NCBI RefSeq assembly: GCF_900130065.1 | Contig: NZ_FQXV01000012.1 | Coordinates: 79,730 to 143,729 of the forward strand | Length of the DNA: 64,000 nt | Source of the DNA: Sporobacter termitidis DSM 10068 | Lineage (GTDB): Bacteria; Bacillota; Clostridia; Oscillospirales; Oscillospiraceae | Direction of reading: 5' to 3' | Part shown: piece after piece, positions 45,953 through 53,952 of the stretch | Position numbering within the stretch: position 1 is the first letter of the stretch | Layout: each line of letters begins with the position of its first letter | Translations under genes and position numbers: made by a program | The notes under the pieces: model-generated | What the model was told of the DNA's origin: nothing | What the model saw: the letters and a program-made list of their open reading frames with translations, nothing else | The model's database searches: none

Positions 45953-46465
45953 TTACAGCACGAGCGTGGGCGGGGTGTAGACGCGGGCGCCGAGCTCCTG
46001 GTCGAGCATGTACAGGCCCTTGGGGTCGCTGCCGAACAGGTCGTATTTTTTGATGATGGTCTCGGTGTTCTTCTCCTCTTCGTTCTGCTCCTTGACGAAC
46101 CAGTCCAGAAACTGCATCGTTCTGAAATCCTTTTTCTCGTAAGCCACGGCGTAGATGGCGTTGATGGAGGCCGTCACCTTCTGCTCATGCTCATACGCGG
46201 CAATGGCGGGGTCGCGGAAGCTGTTGAAGACCGGCGCCGCCGCCTTGACGTCGGACAGCTTCAATCTTTCGCTGTTGTTCTGGAGATACTTGATGAAGAG
46301 CATTGCGTGGTCCCGCTCCTCCTGGGTCTGGATATAGAACCACGTCCCGAAGCCGTTAAGCTCCTTATCGACATAATAATCGTGGATGTCGAGATAGAGA
46401 TATGCCGAATACCATTCCATATTGACCTGTTGATTCAAAAGCGCCACGAGCTGCTTGTCCAGCAT
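45953..46465 (-). CDS. Ferritin (FtnA-like)
   Basis: 170 residues. Four-helix ferritin storing iron and protecting against oxygen. Di-iron ligands occur in NMEWYSAYLYLDIHDYYVD (helix A) and QTQEERDHAMLFIKYLQ (helix B, with E-x-x-H). The haem-binding pattern of bacterioferritin was not seen. ATG 46465 has AAGGAGG in front; the longer frame lacks a ribosome site. Monocistronic with a strong terminator. Confidence 0.94.
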   Translation of the reverse strand: MLDKQLVALLNQQVNMEWYSAYLYLDIHDYYVDKELNGFGTWFYIQTQEERDHAMLFIKYLQNNSERLKLSDVKAAAPVFNSFRDPAIAAYEHEQKVTASINAIYAVAYEKKDFRTMQFLDWFVKEQNEEEKNTETIIKKYDLFGSDPKGLYMLDQELGARVYTPPTLVL

Positions 46466-46790
46466 AGAGCCGACCTCCTTTATTTTATCTCTTGAATTTA
46501 CGGCACACCGCCGCAATAACAACCGTTCCTTTTACAGTTCTACTATAGCACAGGGCGCTGTGGAAATAAATACCCCAAATTCCCTAGAGGTATAGAGCTT
46601 CGGCTACGACTCTTTGGGAACGGCGGGGCTCCGCCCCGGGCCCTCCGCCTGATAAAGTGACGGGGCCGCACCCGTACTCCCGGATGCGGAGTGCGGCCTT
46701 GGCCCCACGGATGCCTGACAAGACATTGTCAGTATTCCCGGATTTTCTTAAAACATGAATAATTATGAAAGCCCTCTCCGCTCAAAGCAT

Positions 46791-46820
46791 TTGACGGACT
46801 TTGTGAGAACAATGTATAAT
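46791..46820 (+). promoter_or_regulatory. Sigma-A promoter of the His-rich CsoR-like gene
   Basis: -35 TTGACG, 18-bp spacer, consensus -10 TATAAT, about 42 nt before the ATG at 46863. Confidence 0.75.
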
Positions 46821-46862
46821 AGTATTAAACTGAGGACGAAAATCCAGGATGGGAGTTTGCCT

Positions 46863-47252
46863 ATGTATACTGAAAATTTCTTCAACGAAAAAGAGCTCCG
46901 GCGCCACCACGACCACGAGCATGATACCGCGGTCGCCCACAGCCATGACGACGCCCTGGCCGGCGCGCACGTCCACCACACCCACGCCCATACGCACACA
47001 AACTCCAAGGCCGTATTGAACCGGCTTTCAAAGCTCATCGGCCATCTTAACGCCGTCAAGCACATGGTGGAGGACGGCCGCGACTGCTCCGAGGTCCTCA
47101 TCCAGCTGGCCGCCGTCCGCTCAGCCATCAACGCCACCTGCAAAATCATCCTCAAGGACCACATAGACCACTGCATCGTCGACGCCGTTGAAACCGGCGA
47201 CACCGAGACCATCGAGGAGCTCAACCGCGCCATCGAGATATTGATGAAATGA
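46863..47252 (+). CDS. His-rich CsoR/RcnR family metal-sensing repressor
   Basis: 129 residues. The N-terminal 45 residues carry 12 histidines (HHDHEHD, HVHHTHAHTHT). Residues 47-129 form the CsoR/RcnR helical fold with C75, H100 and C104 (RDCSEVL and DHIDHC), the same C-H-C spacing as in CsoR at 34211. ATG 46863 follows GGGAG. The His-rich arm suggests sensing or buffering of nickel, cobalt or zinc, but the ligand set resembles that of copper sensors. No transporter is adjacent, so its target is unknown. Confidence 0.85.
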   Translation: MYTENFFNEKELRRHHDHEHDTAVAHSHDDALAGAHVHHTHAHTHTNSKAVLNRLSKLIGHLNAVKHMVEDGRDCSEVLIQLAAVRSAINATCKIILKDHIDHCIVDAVETGDTETIEELNRAIEILMK

Positions 47253-47337
47253 CGCCCACCCGATAAAATGCTTCGCGCCCGCCGCGGCGGGAATCCACGT
47301 CCCGCGGCGATAGCGGCACGGTGCGGGACGACAACAT

Positions 47338-47366
47338 TGTCATTCCCGCGGAGGCGGGAATCCACG
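47338..47366 (+). repeat. Palindromic ATTCCCGCG unit, single copy
   Basis: TGTCATTCCCGCGGAGGCG then GGAATCCACG. A partial relative lies at about 47275-47299. The gap 47253-47462 otherwise holds only AT-rich sequence. Confidence 0.8.
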
Positions 47367-47462
47367 TCCCTTATTTATATTAGTTACAAAAAAGTTTTAA
47401 TATTAACAATTTGGTAACAAATTTTTGTTTTTCTCTTAATATTTACCTGCTATTATAAGACT

Positions 47463-47562
47463 CACAAGGTTACCAATGATATCATGAACCTTTTTTCATA
47501 TCCTCCTTTCTCCTCTCTTTGCAAAGCAACGGAAGCACTTTGGCTTCCGTTGCTCTGTTTTT
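47463..47562 (+). ncRNA. Candidate small RNA with C-rich anti-Shine-Dalgarno loop
   Basis: An extended -10 (TGCTATTAT, about 47448-47456) precedes about 100 nt without a convincing gene. The transcript would hold TCCTCCTTTCTCCTCTC (about 47501-47517), complementary to AGGAGG ribosome sites, and ends in a perfect 10-bp terminator stem GCAACGGAAG / CTTCCGTTGC (47526-47553) plus TCTGTTTTT. No upstream plus-strand gene needs this terminator closely. The -35 is weak. Confidence 0.45.
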
Positions 47563-47584
47563 ATGGCAGAATCTTCGGACGCGG

Positions 47585-47623
47585 CAAGAAAACGGCCGCT
47601 GGGAAACAGAATTCCCGGCGGCC
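47585..47623 (-). terminator. Terminator of the acs operon
   Basis: Minus strand CGGCCGC.GGGAA / TTCCC.GCGGCCG with a 6-nt loop, followed by TTTTCTT. It lies 18 nt after acsE. Confidence 0.85.
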
Positions 47624-47640
47624 GCTTTTTATAATTGTTA

Positions 47641-48426
47641 TTACACTTCGAGGTAGCTGTCCGCGTAGAGGTTGTCGTTGCGGATGATATCGCAGGATTT
47701 GATGGTCTCCATGAGACGGAGGTCGCAGGGGTTGACAATGGCGCTGGTGAGGCCGTTCATCATCGCCATGGCGACCATGGCGGAGTCCATGATGGGGCGG
47801 ATGTGCTTGGGCATGCCGTTGGAGATGTTGGACAGGCCGCCCGTTGTATTGAGCCCCATGTCGGCGCACATCTTGATGAACTCGAGGACTTCCATTTGCT
47901 TGTCCTGCATGCCCTTGATGACAAGGAACAGCGGGTCAAACCAGAGGTCGGCGGGGTCCATGCCGAGGCCCATGCCGCGCTCGAGCATTTCCTGACAGTA
48001 GGCCATGCGCTCATCGTTGTCCTTGGAGATGCCGGCCTTCGAGCAGAGGGCGAAGACGATGGCGTCGTTGGCGGCGGCCAGGTCGATGTTGGAGATACGG
48101 TCGCCGGCGTCCGCGGAGTTGACGATGGGCTTGCCCTTGGAGCGATTGTAGACGGCGATGCCGGCTTCGATGGCCTTCTTGTTGGCGGTATCGAGGCAAA
48201 GCGGATGATTGTCAAAGTTCTCCTGAATGAGCTTGACCGCCCACGTCATGAGCTCTTCGCCGTTTGACTCGGCGGGGCCGATGTTGACGTCGAGATATGT
48301 GGCGCCGGCGTCGATCTGCTCCTTGGCGCGCTTTAAAATCGGCTCGGGATTTTTGGTATCCATCGCTTCGCGGATGGACGGCGAGATGCAGTGGATACGC
48401 TCGCCGATTGTGATGAATCTAGCCAT
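47641..48426 (-). CDS. acsE: Methyltetrahydrofolate:corrinoid Fe-S protein methyltransferase
   Basis: 261 residues, typical. TIM-barrel enzyme moving the methyl group of methyl-tetrahydrofolate to cobalt of AcsCD. Landmarks are ITIGERIH at the start, ATYLDVNIGPAESNGEELM (pterin binding), LCLDTANKKAIEAGI, PIVNSADAG, WFDPLFLVIKG and TTGGLSNISNGMP. AGGAGGG precedes the ATG. Last gene of the cooS-cooC-acsB-acsD-acsC-acsE run, 15 nt behind acsC. Confidence 0.97.
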   Translation of the reverse strand: MARFITIGERIHCISPSIREAMDTKNPEPILKRAKEQIDAGATYLDVNIGPAESNGEELMTWAVKLIQENFDNHPLCLDTANKKAIEAGIAVYNRSKGKPIVNSADAGDRISNIDLAAANDAIVFALCSKAGISKDNDERMAYCQEMLERGMGLGMDPADLWFDPLFLVIKGMQDKQMEVLEFIKMCADMGLNTTGGLSNISNGMPKHIRPIMDSAMVAMAMMNGLTSAIVNPCDLRLMETIKSCDIIRNDNLYADSYLEV

Positions 48427-48441
48427 TGATACCCTCCTAAA

Positions 48442-49770
48442 TTATTTGTAGTCTTTTAAGAATCTGACCAGCTGGATGGCCTCGTTCGGGCCGACAACAA
48501 TGTTCCAGCCCGGCAGCTTGGCCTCCACTTCACCCTTCAGGACGGCAACCTTACCGGGAAGGATCAGGGTACGGCTTTTGATTTTCGATTCAATCTGCTG
48601 CTCTTCGATGAACTTGGCGATGGAGCCCGCGGAGAACTTGCCGGCGGCCCAGGACGTCAGGACGGAGTAGCCGCCCGCGTCGGAAATGAGGAGGTTCACC
48701 GGCACGCCGGAGCGTTCCATTTCGCCGGAGACGACGAAGTACGTGAGCGCGAAGTCGACGGTGACGGCGCAAACGGCGTTCTCGCCCGCCCCATTGATGG
48801 GATAGATGCCCGGCTCGACCTTCATGGGCTTCTGAGGATCGGTGAAGATGTTCTGCCTGAGGCCGTACAGCGGCAGCGCGTCGGCGTACGTCATGCGGCC
48901 CATGACGAGGATGGAGCCGTAGCGGAGCGTGAACAGGGACGCCAGGGACGCCTGCAGGTTGTCATCACCCGGGGCAAGCCGCTCCAGGTTGACGATGGCG
49001 GGATAGCCGAAGGTGCGGTCCTCGTCCTTCAGCGCGGCGCGGCGAATCTGGACGGCGGCGGCGAAGGCTTCCTTGATGGAGGTGCCGCCAAGGTAGATGA
49101 TGAGGTTTTTGTTGCCGGCGGCCTCGAGCTTTTCGATGGTATCGTGCAGCTCGCCGAGGTCCTTGCCGGAGACGCCGAGGACAAGGCCCTTCTCGGTGGC
49201 GACGGCGTTCAGCGCCTCGTAATTGGACGCGTTCGCGCCCACGAGAACCTTAACGGGAACGGCGGCGGCGATTTCCTTGGCCAGCTCGGGCTTTGTGCAG
49301 CGAAGGATGAGGTCGCGGCCGGTGGCGGCGGCTTTCTTCGCCACGGCGATGCCGCGGTCGGCCGTCTGCGTCTCTTCGACGTTGACAAAGATGGTTTCCA
49401 CGTACATGCGCTCGCTGATGCGCTCGTAATCGACCTTGACGGCCTCGGCGATCTTCGCGTCGATGTCGGCGTCGGCCATGTCGGCGCAGACGTACAGGGA
49501 GAACAGGTTCTTGTTCACCAGCGTCTTCTCGTGGCGGAGCATGACCGTCTCGCCGCCCAGCTTGTGCTCGCCGATGGAGATCGTCTTCATCGGGGGCTCG
49601 GTGGCCTCGGACAGCTTGGCCAGCGCGTCGGCGGACATGTGCGGGCATTTATCGATGGACACGGCGCCCTGGGCGACCTTCATGGCGAACGCCATGCAGG
49701 TGGGGTTGCCGCAGTCCTTGCAGTTCGTTTTCGGTGTGAGTTTAAAAATATCGAGTCCTTTAAGTGCCAT
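48442..49770 (-). CDS. acsC: Corrinoid Fe-S protein large subunit
   Basis: 442 residues. The N-terminal 4Fe-4S domain has C17, C20, C25 and C42 (NCKDCGNPTC, KCPHM). It is followed by a TIM barrel and a C-terminal B12-binding domain (SDAGGYSVLTSWAAGKFSAG near 368-387). With AcsD it holds the cobamide that carries the methyl group from AcsE to acetyl-CoA synthase. Sits 19 nt after acsD. Confidence 0.97.
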   Translation of the reverse strand: MALKGLDIFKLTPKTNCKDCGNPTCMAFAMKVAQGAVSIDKCPHMSADALAKLSEATEPPMKTISIGEHKLGGETVMLRHEKTLVNKNLFSLYVCADMADADIDAKIAEAVKVDYERISERMYVETIFVNVEETQTADRGIAVAKKAAATGRDLILRCTKPELAKEIAAAVPVKVLVGANASNYEALNAVATEKGLVLGVSGKDLGELHDTIEKLEAAGNKNLIIYLGGTSIKEAFAAAVQIRRAALKDEDRTFGYPAIVNLERLAPGDDNLQASLASLFTLRYGSILVMGRMTYADALPLYGLRQNIFTDPQKPMKVEPGIYPINGAGENAVCAVTVDFALTYFVVSGEMERSGVPVNLLISDAGGYSVLTSWAAGKFSAGSIAKFIEEQQIESKIKSRTLILPGKVAVLKGEVEAKLPGWNIVVGPNEAIQLVRFLKDYK

Positions 49771-49789
49771 TTCTCTATACCTCCGCTTC

Positions 49790-50734
49790 TTACAGGAGAG
49801 CGGCGATCATTGCCGCTATCGTTTTGACGGACGCCGGGTGACGCAGGATGACGGACTCGGCGCCGGAAGCGAGGCAGGCGGACGCCGTAACGGTCTCCAT
49901 GCGGATGCCGCGCTCTTCCTGGCTGCCCCACTCGGGCATGTCGGCCTCAGCCATGATGGCTTCCTTGACGGACCAGGTCTCGACGGAGACAGGCGTCATG
50001 ACCGGCATCTGGAGCATGGTGTCGTTCTGCTCCAGCGCCGCCGCTTTGACGCGGTCCAGCGTGGACGCCACATACTCAAAGCCGTAGCCGGCTGCTGCTG
50101 CACCCAAGTTCATGACGATGCTCTGGGCCGATACGCCCAGCTGCGTCATGACAACGTTGAGCTGCTTGGCAAGGTTGATGTCGACGGCGCTCTCAGCGCC
50201 GACCTTCTGGCCGTAGGCCAGGCCGACGGACGCGCCGACGGTCTTGTAGTCTTCCTCTCGGGCCGAAAGGAACAGCACGTTCTTGCCCTGACAGACTTCC
50301 GCGACGGCGGAAAACAACTCGGCATCCTTCTCGATATTCTTGCAGCCGGCGACGACAAGCGGCACGTCAATAGCGTTCAGGACGTCCTTCGCAACGGCGA
50401 CGCAGTCGGCGATGCTCTTGTTCAGTCCGCCGGGATCGGCGCCTTCAAAGCGCAGGCAGACAAAGCTCACGCCCTCGGCGGAAGCGGCCTTCTTCGCTCT
50501 TTCGGCAGGTGTCGCTGCGCCGTCATAAAAGGCGGCCAGGGCGGGCAGACCCGTCGCGTCATAGCCGGTATCGGTAATCTCAATACCGACGGCAGGGGCG
50601 TTCTTTGGCGTATTGTCAAAGAAATAAAGGGGAAGAACATTCTGGCCGCCGAGGGTAACGGCTTTCGCCCCGGTACCCAACACGGTCTCGTTGATTGCCG
50701 CGTTGAATGTACGCGGTTTCGCTGTGAATGGCAT
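49790..50734 (-). CDS. acsD: Corrinoid Fe-S protein small subunit
   Basis: 314 residues. TIM-barrel partner of AcsC; motifs include GGQNVLPLYFFDN, VGIEITDTGYDATGLPALAAFYDGAATP, FVCLRFEGADP and MNLGAAAAGYGFEYVASTLDRVKAAAL. GAGGAGG precedes the ATG. It is separated from acsB by 170 bp holding several hairpins, so a partial expression break between acsB and acsD is possible. Confidence 0.97.
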   Translation of the reverse strand: MPFTAKPRTFNAAINETVLGTGAKAVTLGGQNVLPLYFFDNTPKNAPAVGIEITDTGYDATGLPALAAFYDGAATPAERAKKAASAEGVSFVCLRFEGADPGGLNKSIADCVAVAKDVLNAIDVPLVVAGCKNIEKDAELFSAVAEVCQGKNVLFLSAREEDYKTVGASVGLAYGQKVGAESAVDINLAKQLNVVMTQLGVSAQSIVMNLGAAAAGYGFEYVASTLDRVKAAALEQNDTMLQMPVMTPVSVETWSVKEAIMAEADMPEWGSQEERGIRMETVTASACLASGAESVILRHPASVKTIAAMIAALL

Positions 50735-50904
50735 TTCTCACTGCCTCCTCAAAAATAACATTTCTCCGTTGACATTATATCACAGCTGCAGCCAGTTATG
50801 ATATATGCCCTGCGGCGCGACCAGCGCCGCGGCTTGATTTAAGCGCATACGGGCGCAAAAAGCGCCCGTTTGCGCATTATAATGAGTTCGCCGAACTCAT
50901 TATA
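50735..50904. other. Intercistronic hairpin region between acsB and acsD
   Basis: Contains a perfect 13-bp stem directly at the acsB stop (TATAATGAGTTCG / CGAACTCATTATA, 50878-50904), a GGGCGC/GCGCCC stem within GCGCAAACGGGCGC..GCGCCCGTATGCGC, a GCGGCGC/GCGCCGC stem, and an ATATCA..TGATAT repeat. No long U-run follows, so they may stabilise or attenuate the message rather than end it. Confidence 0.65.
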
Positions 50905-53046
50905 TTACATCATTGGCTCCATCTCAAGTGCAGGATGACCTTTTTCGGACAAATACGCCATCAGGGTATCCGGATCTTCGGAAATTGACTCGTCGGCGAT
51001 CCTGTCGGTGAAGTTATCGATGCCGTAAAGCTCCTTGGCCGAGATGTTGAGCCTCTCGGCGACGCTGTCCTTCAGGGCCTTCGGCATCCAGACGATGCGG
51101 GCGATGCCGCCCTCGGCCTTCATGAACTTCTTGGACGCGATGAAGTGGCGGCCGTGGCCCATAAAGCCCGGCGTCTGCACGCCGCCGCCCGTCATGGACG
51201 CCAGCTCGGCAAACGTCATGCCGAGAGGTGTGGAGCCGGCATATTCGCGGTTGACGATGATAACGCCGTTGGACATCGGCTCGATACCGCAGATGCACTC
51301 GAAGCAGCCGCAGCTCGTCATCGGGTCTTCCATGATGGAATACAGCGTGACCTTATCCAAAGCGCCGTGGGAATAGGTGCTGACGGCCTCGTTGACATCC
51401 TCGTAAGCGCCCTTGGCCTCGTCGATGACCTTCGTCTTGGTGACGACCTGGCAGGGGCCGCTGGGCTGCAGCTCATTGGTGGATTTCGCGTCGAGCCAGG
51501 ACACCGCGCCGCAGAGGCCGAGGCGCTCCGGGGTGACGATGCAGACGTGGGACGGCGAAAAGCTCTGGCAGAGCGTGCAGGTGTAGAAGCACTCGACGCT
51601 CTCGTCGGTCAGGGAGCGGAGACGCGCGTCGCGCTTGTCGTAAATCTCATTGGCTTCCTTGCGGAGCTTGGTGACAAGCTCGGGCTCGGTCACCAGCGTG
51701 ACCTGGCACTTGTCGACGACCTGGGAGAAGTCATTTTTCATCTTGGCGTACAGCAGCTCGCCGAAGTGCTTGACCCTGAAGCCGGCTTCAAACGAGGACT
51801 TGCTGACACGGATGCGGATCAGGTCGCGCTGGCCGGTGTGCATGACGCCTTCGAGGCAGTTGACATAGTTATGTATCTTGCGCTCGAAGACGGGCTCAAA
51901 GTCGGACTGCATATTTTTGCCGGCGATGTCGATGATGATGGCCAGATTGATCTTGCAGCCCACTTCCATGGCGTCGAAGTCCTGGCCGATGAGCTCGATC
52001 TTGTGGTCCTCGACCTCGTGCAGCTCTTTCGTGCGGACGAGCTCGAAGCAGTCCTTTCTGGAGCCGTCGGCCTCGCAGAACATGTCGGCTTTGCGGATGA
52101 TCTCGCCTTCAAACGCGGAGGCGCAGGCGACAGGCAGGTCGATATTGGAAACCTTGATCTTGATGTCGCGGGCCTCCAGGGAGGTCTCGATCAGGTCGTC
52201 GATGTTCGTCTGGATGATGAGGCTCTTCGGCACAACGTCCACGTCGACGGTGTCGTTTGTGATGACCGGGAAGCCCATGGCGATGGCGCCGGCGCCGCAG
52301 CCGACGGTGATGTTCTCCAACGGCCCGAAAGCGTTGACGAAAGCGAAGATGCGCTCGAAGGAATACTTGTTAAAGCCTTCCCAATCGCCGGGCTGGACGT
52401 TGCCAAAGATAAATGCCGCGCGGACAACGACGGAGATGATGTGGGAAACGGCCTCGATGCCGGGGCCCACCGGGACGATACGGACCGGGAAGCCCATCTT
52501 GATGCCGCAGCGCTCCGCCTGGTCGATGGCGCCCTTGAGGAGGAAAACGAAGATACCGCGGGACTGGTAGCCCTTGATGAGCACCTGGGCCTGGGCATCC
52601 GTGGGCGCCTCGTCGATGATGACGACGAAGCCGGGGATATCCTGGGTAACGAGCGGCACGCCCAGCTCGCGGACCTCGGCGTCCGTCATGTGGCCGTGGT
52701 ACTTCTCTTCGTAGGGCGTGGGATTCTCGGCGTATTTGCAGGCTTCGATGATTTCCGCCGCCAGCACTGTGGCGATACCGGAGGTGAAGACGTCGTTCAG
52801 GCGGTAGTTTCTGGTGAGCCAGCCCTTTACGGGCTCCAGGACGTCCTTCAGCTCGCTCAGCTTTGTGATCTTCCGGCCGGTATAAGCGTAGATGCAGGGG
52901 AGGAAATATGCCGTGCTGCCGAAGGCGACGGGCGCGTCGGCACCAAGTTTGTCTATTGTTTTTGTTACGGCAGCTTCGGCGAGTGCGAACATCTCGTCCG
53001 AGCCCGTGAATGCTCTGTCAAACAGTCTCAATGTGTTTACCTCCAA
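50905..53046 (-). CDS. acsB: Acetyl-CoA synthase (CODH/ACS alpha), copy 1
   Basis: 713 residues, near the usual 710-730 of bacterial ACS. It has the N-terminal CODH-contacting domain, a middle CoA domain and the C-terminal A-cluster domain. All A-cluster ligands are seen: FYTCTLCQSFSPSHVC, LGLCG, and the nickel site C-G-C in MTSCGCFECICG. It condenses CO, a methyl group and CoA to acetyl-CoA. GGAGG precedes the ATG, which starts immediately after the cooC stop. A second full-length paralogue is at 59909. Confidence 0.97.
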   Translation of the reverse strand: MEVNTLRLFDRAFTGSDEMFALAEAAVTKTIDKLGADAPVAFGSTAYFLPCIYAYTGRKITKLSELKDVLEPVKGWLTRNYRLNDVFTSGIATVLAAEIIEACKYAENPTPYEEKYHGHMTDAEVRELGVPLVTQDIPGFVVIIDEAPTDAQAQVLIKGYQSRGIFVFLLKGAIDQAERCGIKMGFPVRIVPVGPGIEAVSHIISVVVRAAFIFGNVQPGDWEGFNKYSFERIFAFVNAFGPLENITVGCGAGAIAMGFPVITNDTVDVDVVPKSLIIQTNIDDLIETSLEARDIKIKVSNIDLPVACASAFEGEIIRKADMFCEADGSRKDCFELVRTKELHEVEDHKIELIGQDFDAMEVGCKINLAIIIDIAGKNMQSDFEPVFERKIHNYVNCLEGVMHTGQRDLIRIRVSKSSFEAGFRVKHFGELLYAKMKNDFSQVVDKCQVTLVTEPELVTKLRKEANEIYDKRDARLRSLTDESVECFYTCTLCQSFSPSHVCIVTPERLGLCGAVSWLDAKSTNELQPSGPCQVVTKTKVIDEAKGAYEDVNEAVSTYSHGALDKVTLYSIMEDPMTSCGCFECICGIEPMSNGVIIVNREYAGSTPLGMTFAELASMTGGGVQTPGFMGHGRHFIASKKFMKAEGGIARIVWMPKALKDSVAERLNISAKELYGIDNFTDRIADESISEDPDTLMAYLSEKGHPALEMEPMM

Positions 53047-53817
53047 TTATTCGTTGTCGATGCGCTGTTTTATCGCGCGGATCTCTTGAACCGTTTTTTC
53101 ACTGATGTCGTAAGGCGAGCGCCCGGCGCGGTCGGCGGCCGAAACGTCGTCGTCAAAGTGGATGAAGCCCAGAAGGTCGCGCTCCGCCACTTTCGCCGTG
53201 ATAAACTCTTCGTCCGCGCGGCTCCTGACCTTGTTGGCGATGACGCGGACCTTGCTGATCCCCAGGTCGGCGGCCAGCTGGACGACCTTATGGTACGTCT
53301 GGATGCTGCGCTCGCCGGGCTCCACGACGACAAGGAAAAAGTCCATGAAGTCGGCGGTGCCGCGGCCGAGATGCTCCAGCCCGGCCTCCATGTCCATGAT
53401 CACCACGTCCTCGCGGCGGATAATAAGGTGCGATATCACCTGCTTGAGCATCACGTGCTCCGGGCAGACGCAGCCGCTGCCGCCGGTTTCGATGGTTCCC
53501 ATGACGAGGAGCTTGACGCCGTTTTTCTCCTTGGCGAGCATGTCTGGGATGTCGTCCACCTTGGGGTTGATTTTAAAGAATTTGCCGAAGGTCTCGGCGC
53601 TGGCTCCGGTCCGCTCGGCAATCAGCGCCCGCATCCTTGAAATGGGCGTGATCTCCTGAAGGTCCTCGGCCGTAAACCCCAGCGCCATGCCGAGGTTCGC
53701 ATCCGGGTCCACGTCGGCGGCGAGCACCTTGCGGCCCTCGTCGGCGTAGAGCCTGGCGAGGATCGCGGCCACCGTCGTCTTGCCGACGCCGCCTTTGCCT
53801 GTAATTGCTATTTTCAT
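53047..53817 (-). CDS. cooC: CODH/ACS nickel-insertion ATPase CooC, copy 1
   Basis: 256 residues, MinD/CooC-type P-loop ATPase that helps insert nickel into CODH or ACS. It has the deviant Walker A GKGGVGKTT at 7-15, ADVDPDANLGMALG, a metal-binding C-x-C in GSGCVCPEHVM and IMDMEAGLEHLGRGT. It lies between cooS and acsB, so it probably serves either enzyme. A related but distinct copy is at 59076. Confidence 0.95.
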   Translation of the reverse strand: MKIAITGKGGVGKTTVAAILARLYADEGRKVLAADVDPDANLGMALGFTAEDLQEITPISRMRALIAERTGASAETFGKFFKINPKVDDIPDMLAKEKNGVKLLVMGTIETGGSGCVCPEHVMLKQVISHLIIRREDVVIMDMEAGLEHLGRGTADFMDFFLVVVEPGERSIQTYHKVVQLAADLGISKVRVIANKVRSRADEEFITAKVAERDLLGFIHFDDDVSAADRAGRSPYDISEKTVQEIRAIKQRIDNE

Positions 53818-53883
53818 AATTTATCTTCCAATCAGCTTTTTATAAAAGCGTTTGAAAAAAGTGCTGTTTTATGCATGCGAAAG

Positions 53884-53943
53884 CCCTGTCATTCCGAGCC
53901 TGCGGAGAATCTCTCCGCCGCAGGCTGTTTCGGAATGACAGTT
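53884..53943. repeat. Stem-loop between cooS and cooC
   Basis: CTGTCATTCCGA..TCGGAATGACAG outer stem with an inner GCCTGCGGAGA / TCTCCGCCGCAGGC-like stem. It has no U-run on the minus strand, so read-through from cooS to cooC is likely; it may trim or stabilise the message. Confidence 0.6.
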
Positions 53944-53952
53944 TTGTTTATA

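Noticed and set aside
51145..53640. 831-codon plus-strand open frame over acsB1 and cooC1
   Set aside because: It spans two well-supported minus-strand genes and has no recognisable domain; a codon-bias shadow.
53884..53943. Terminator separating cooS from cooC
   Set aside because: The hairpin lacks a U-run on the minus strand and resembles a dispersed CTGTCATTCCGAG repeat; kept as a stem-loop only.
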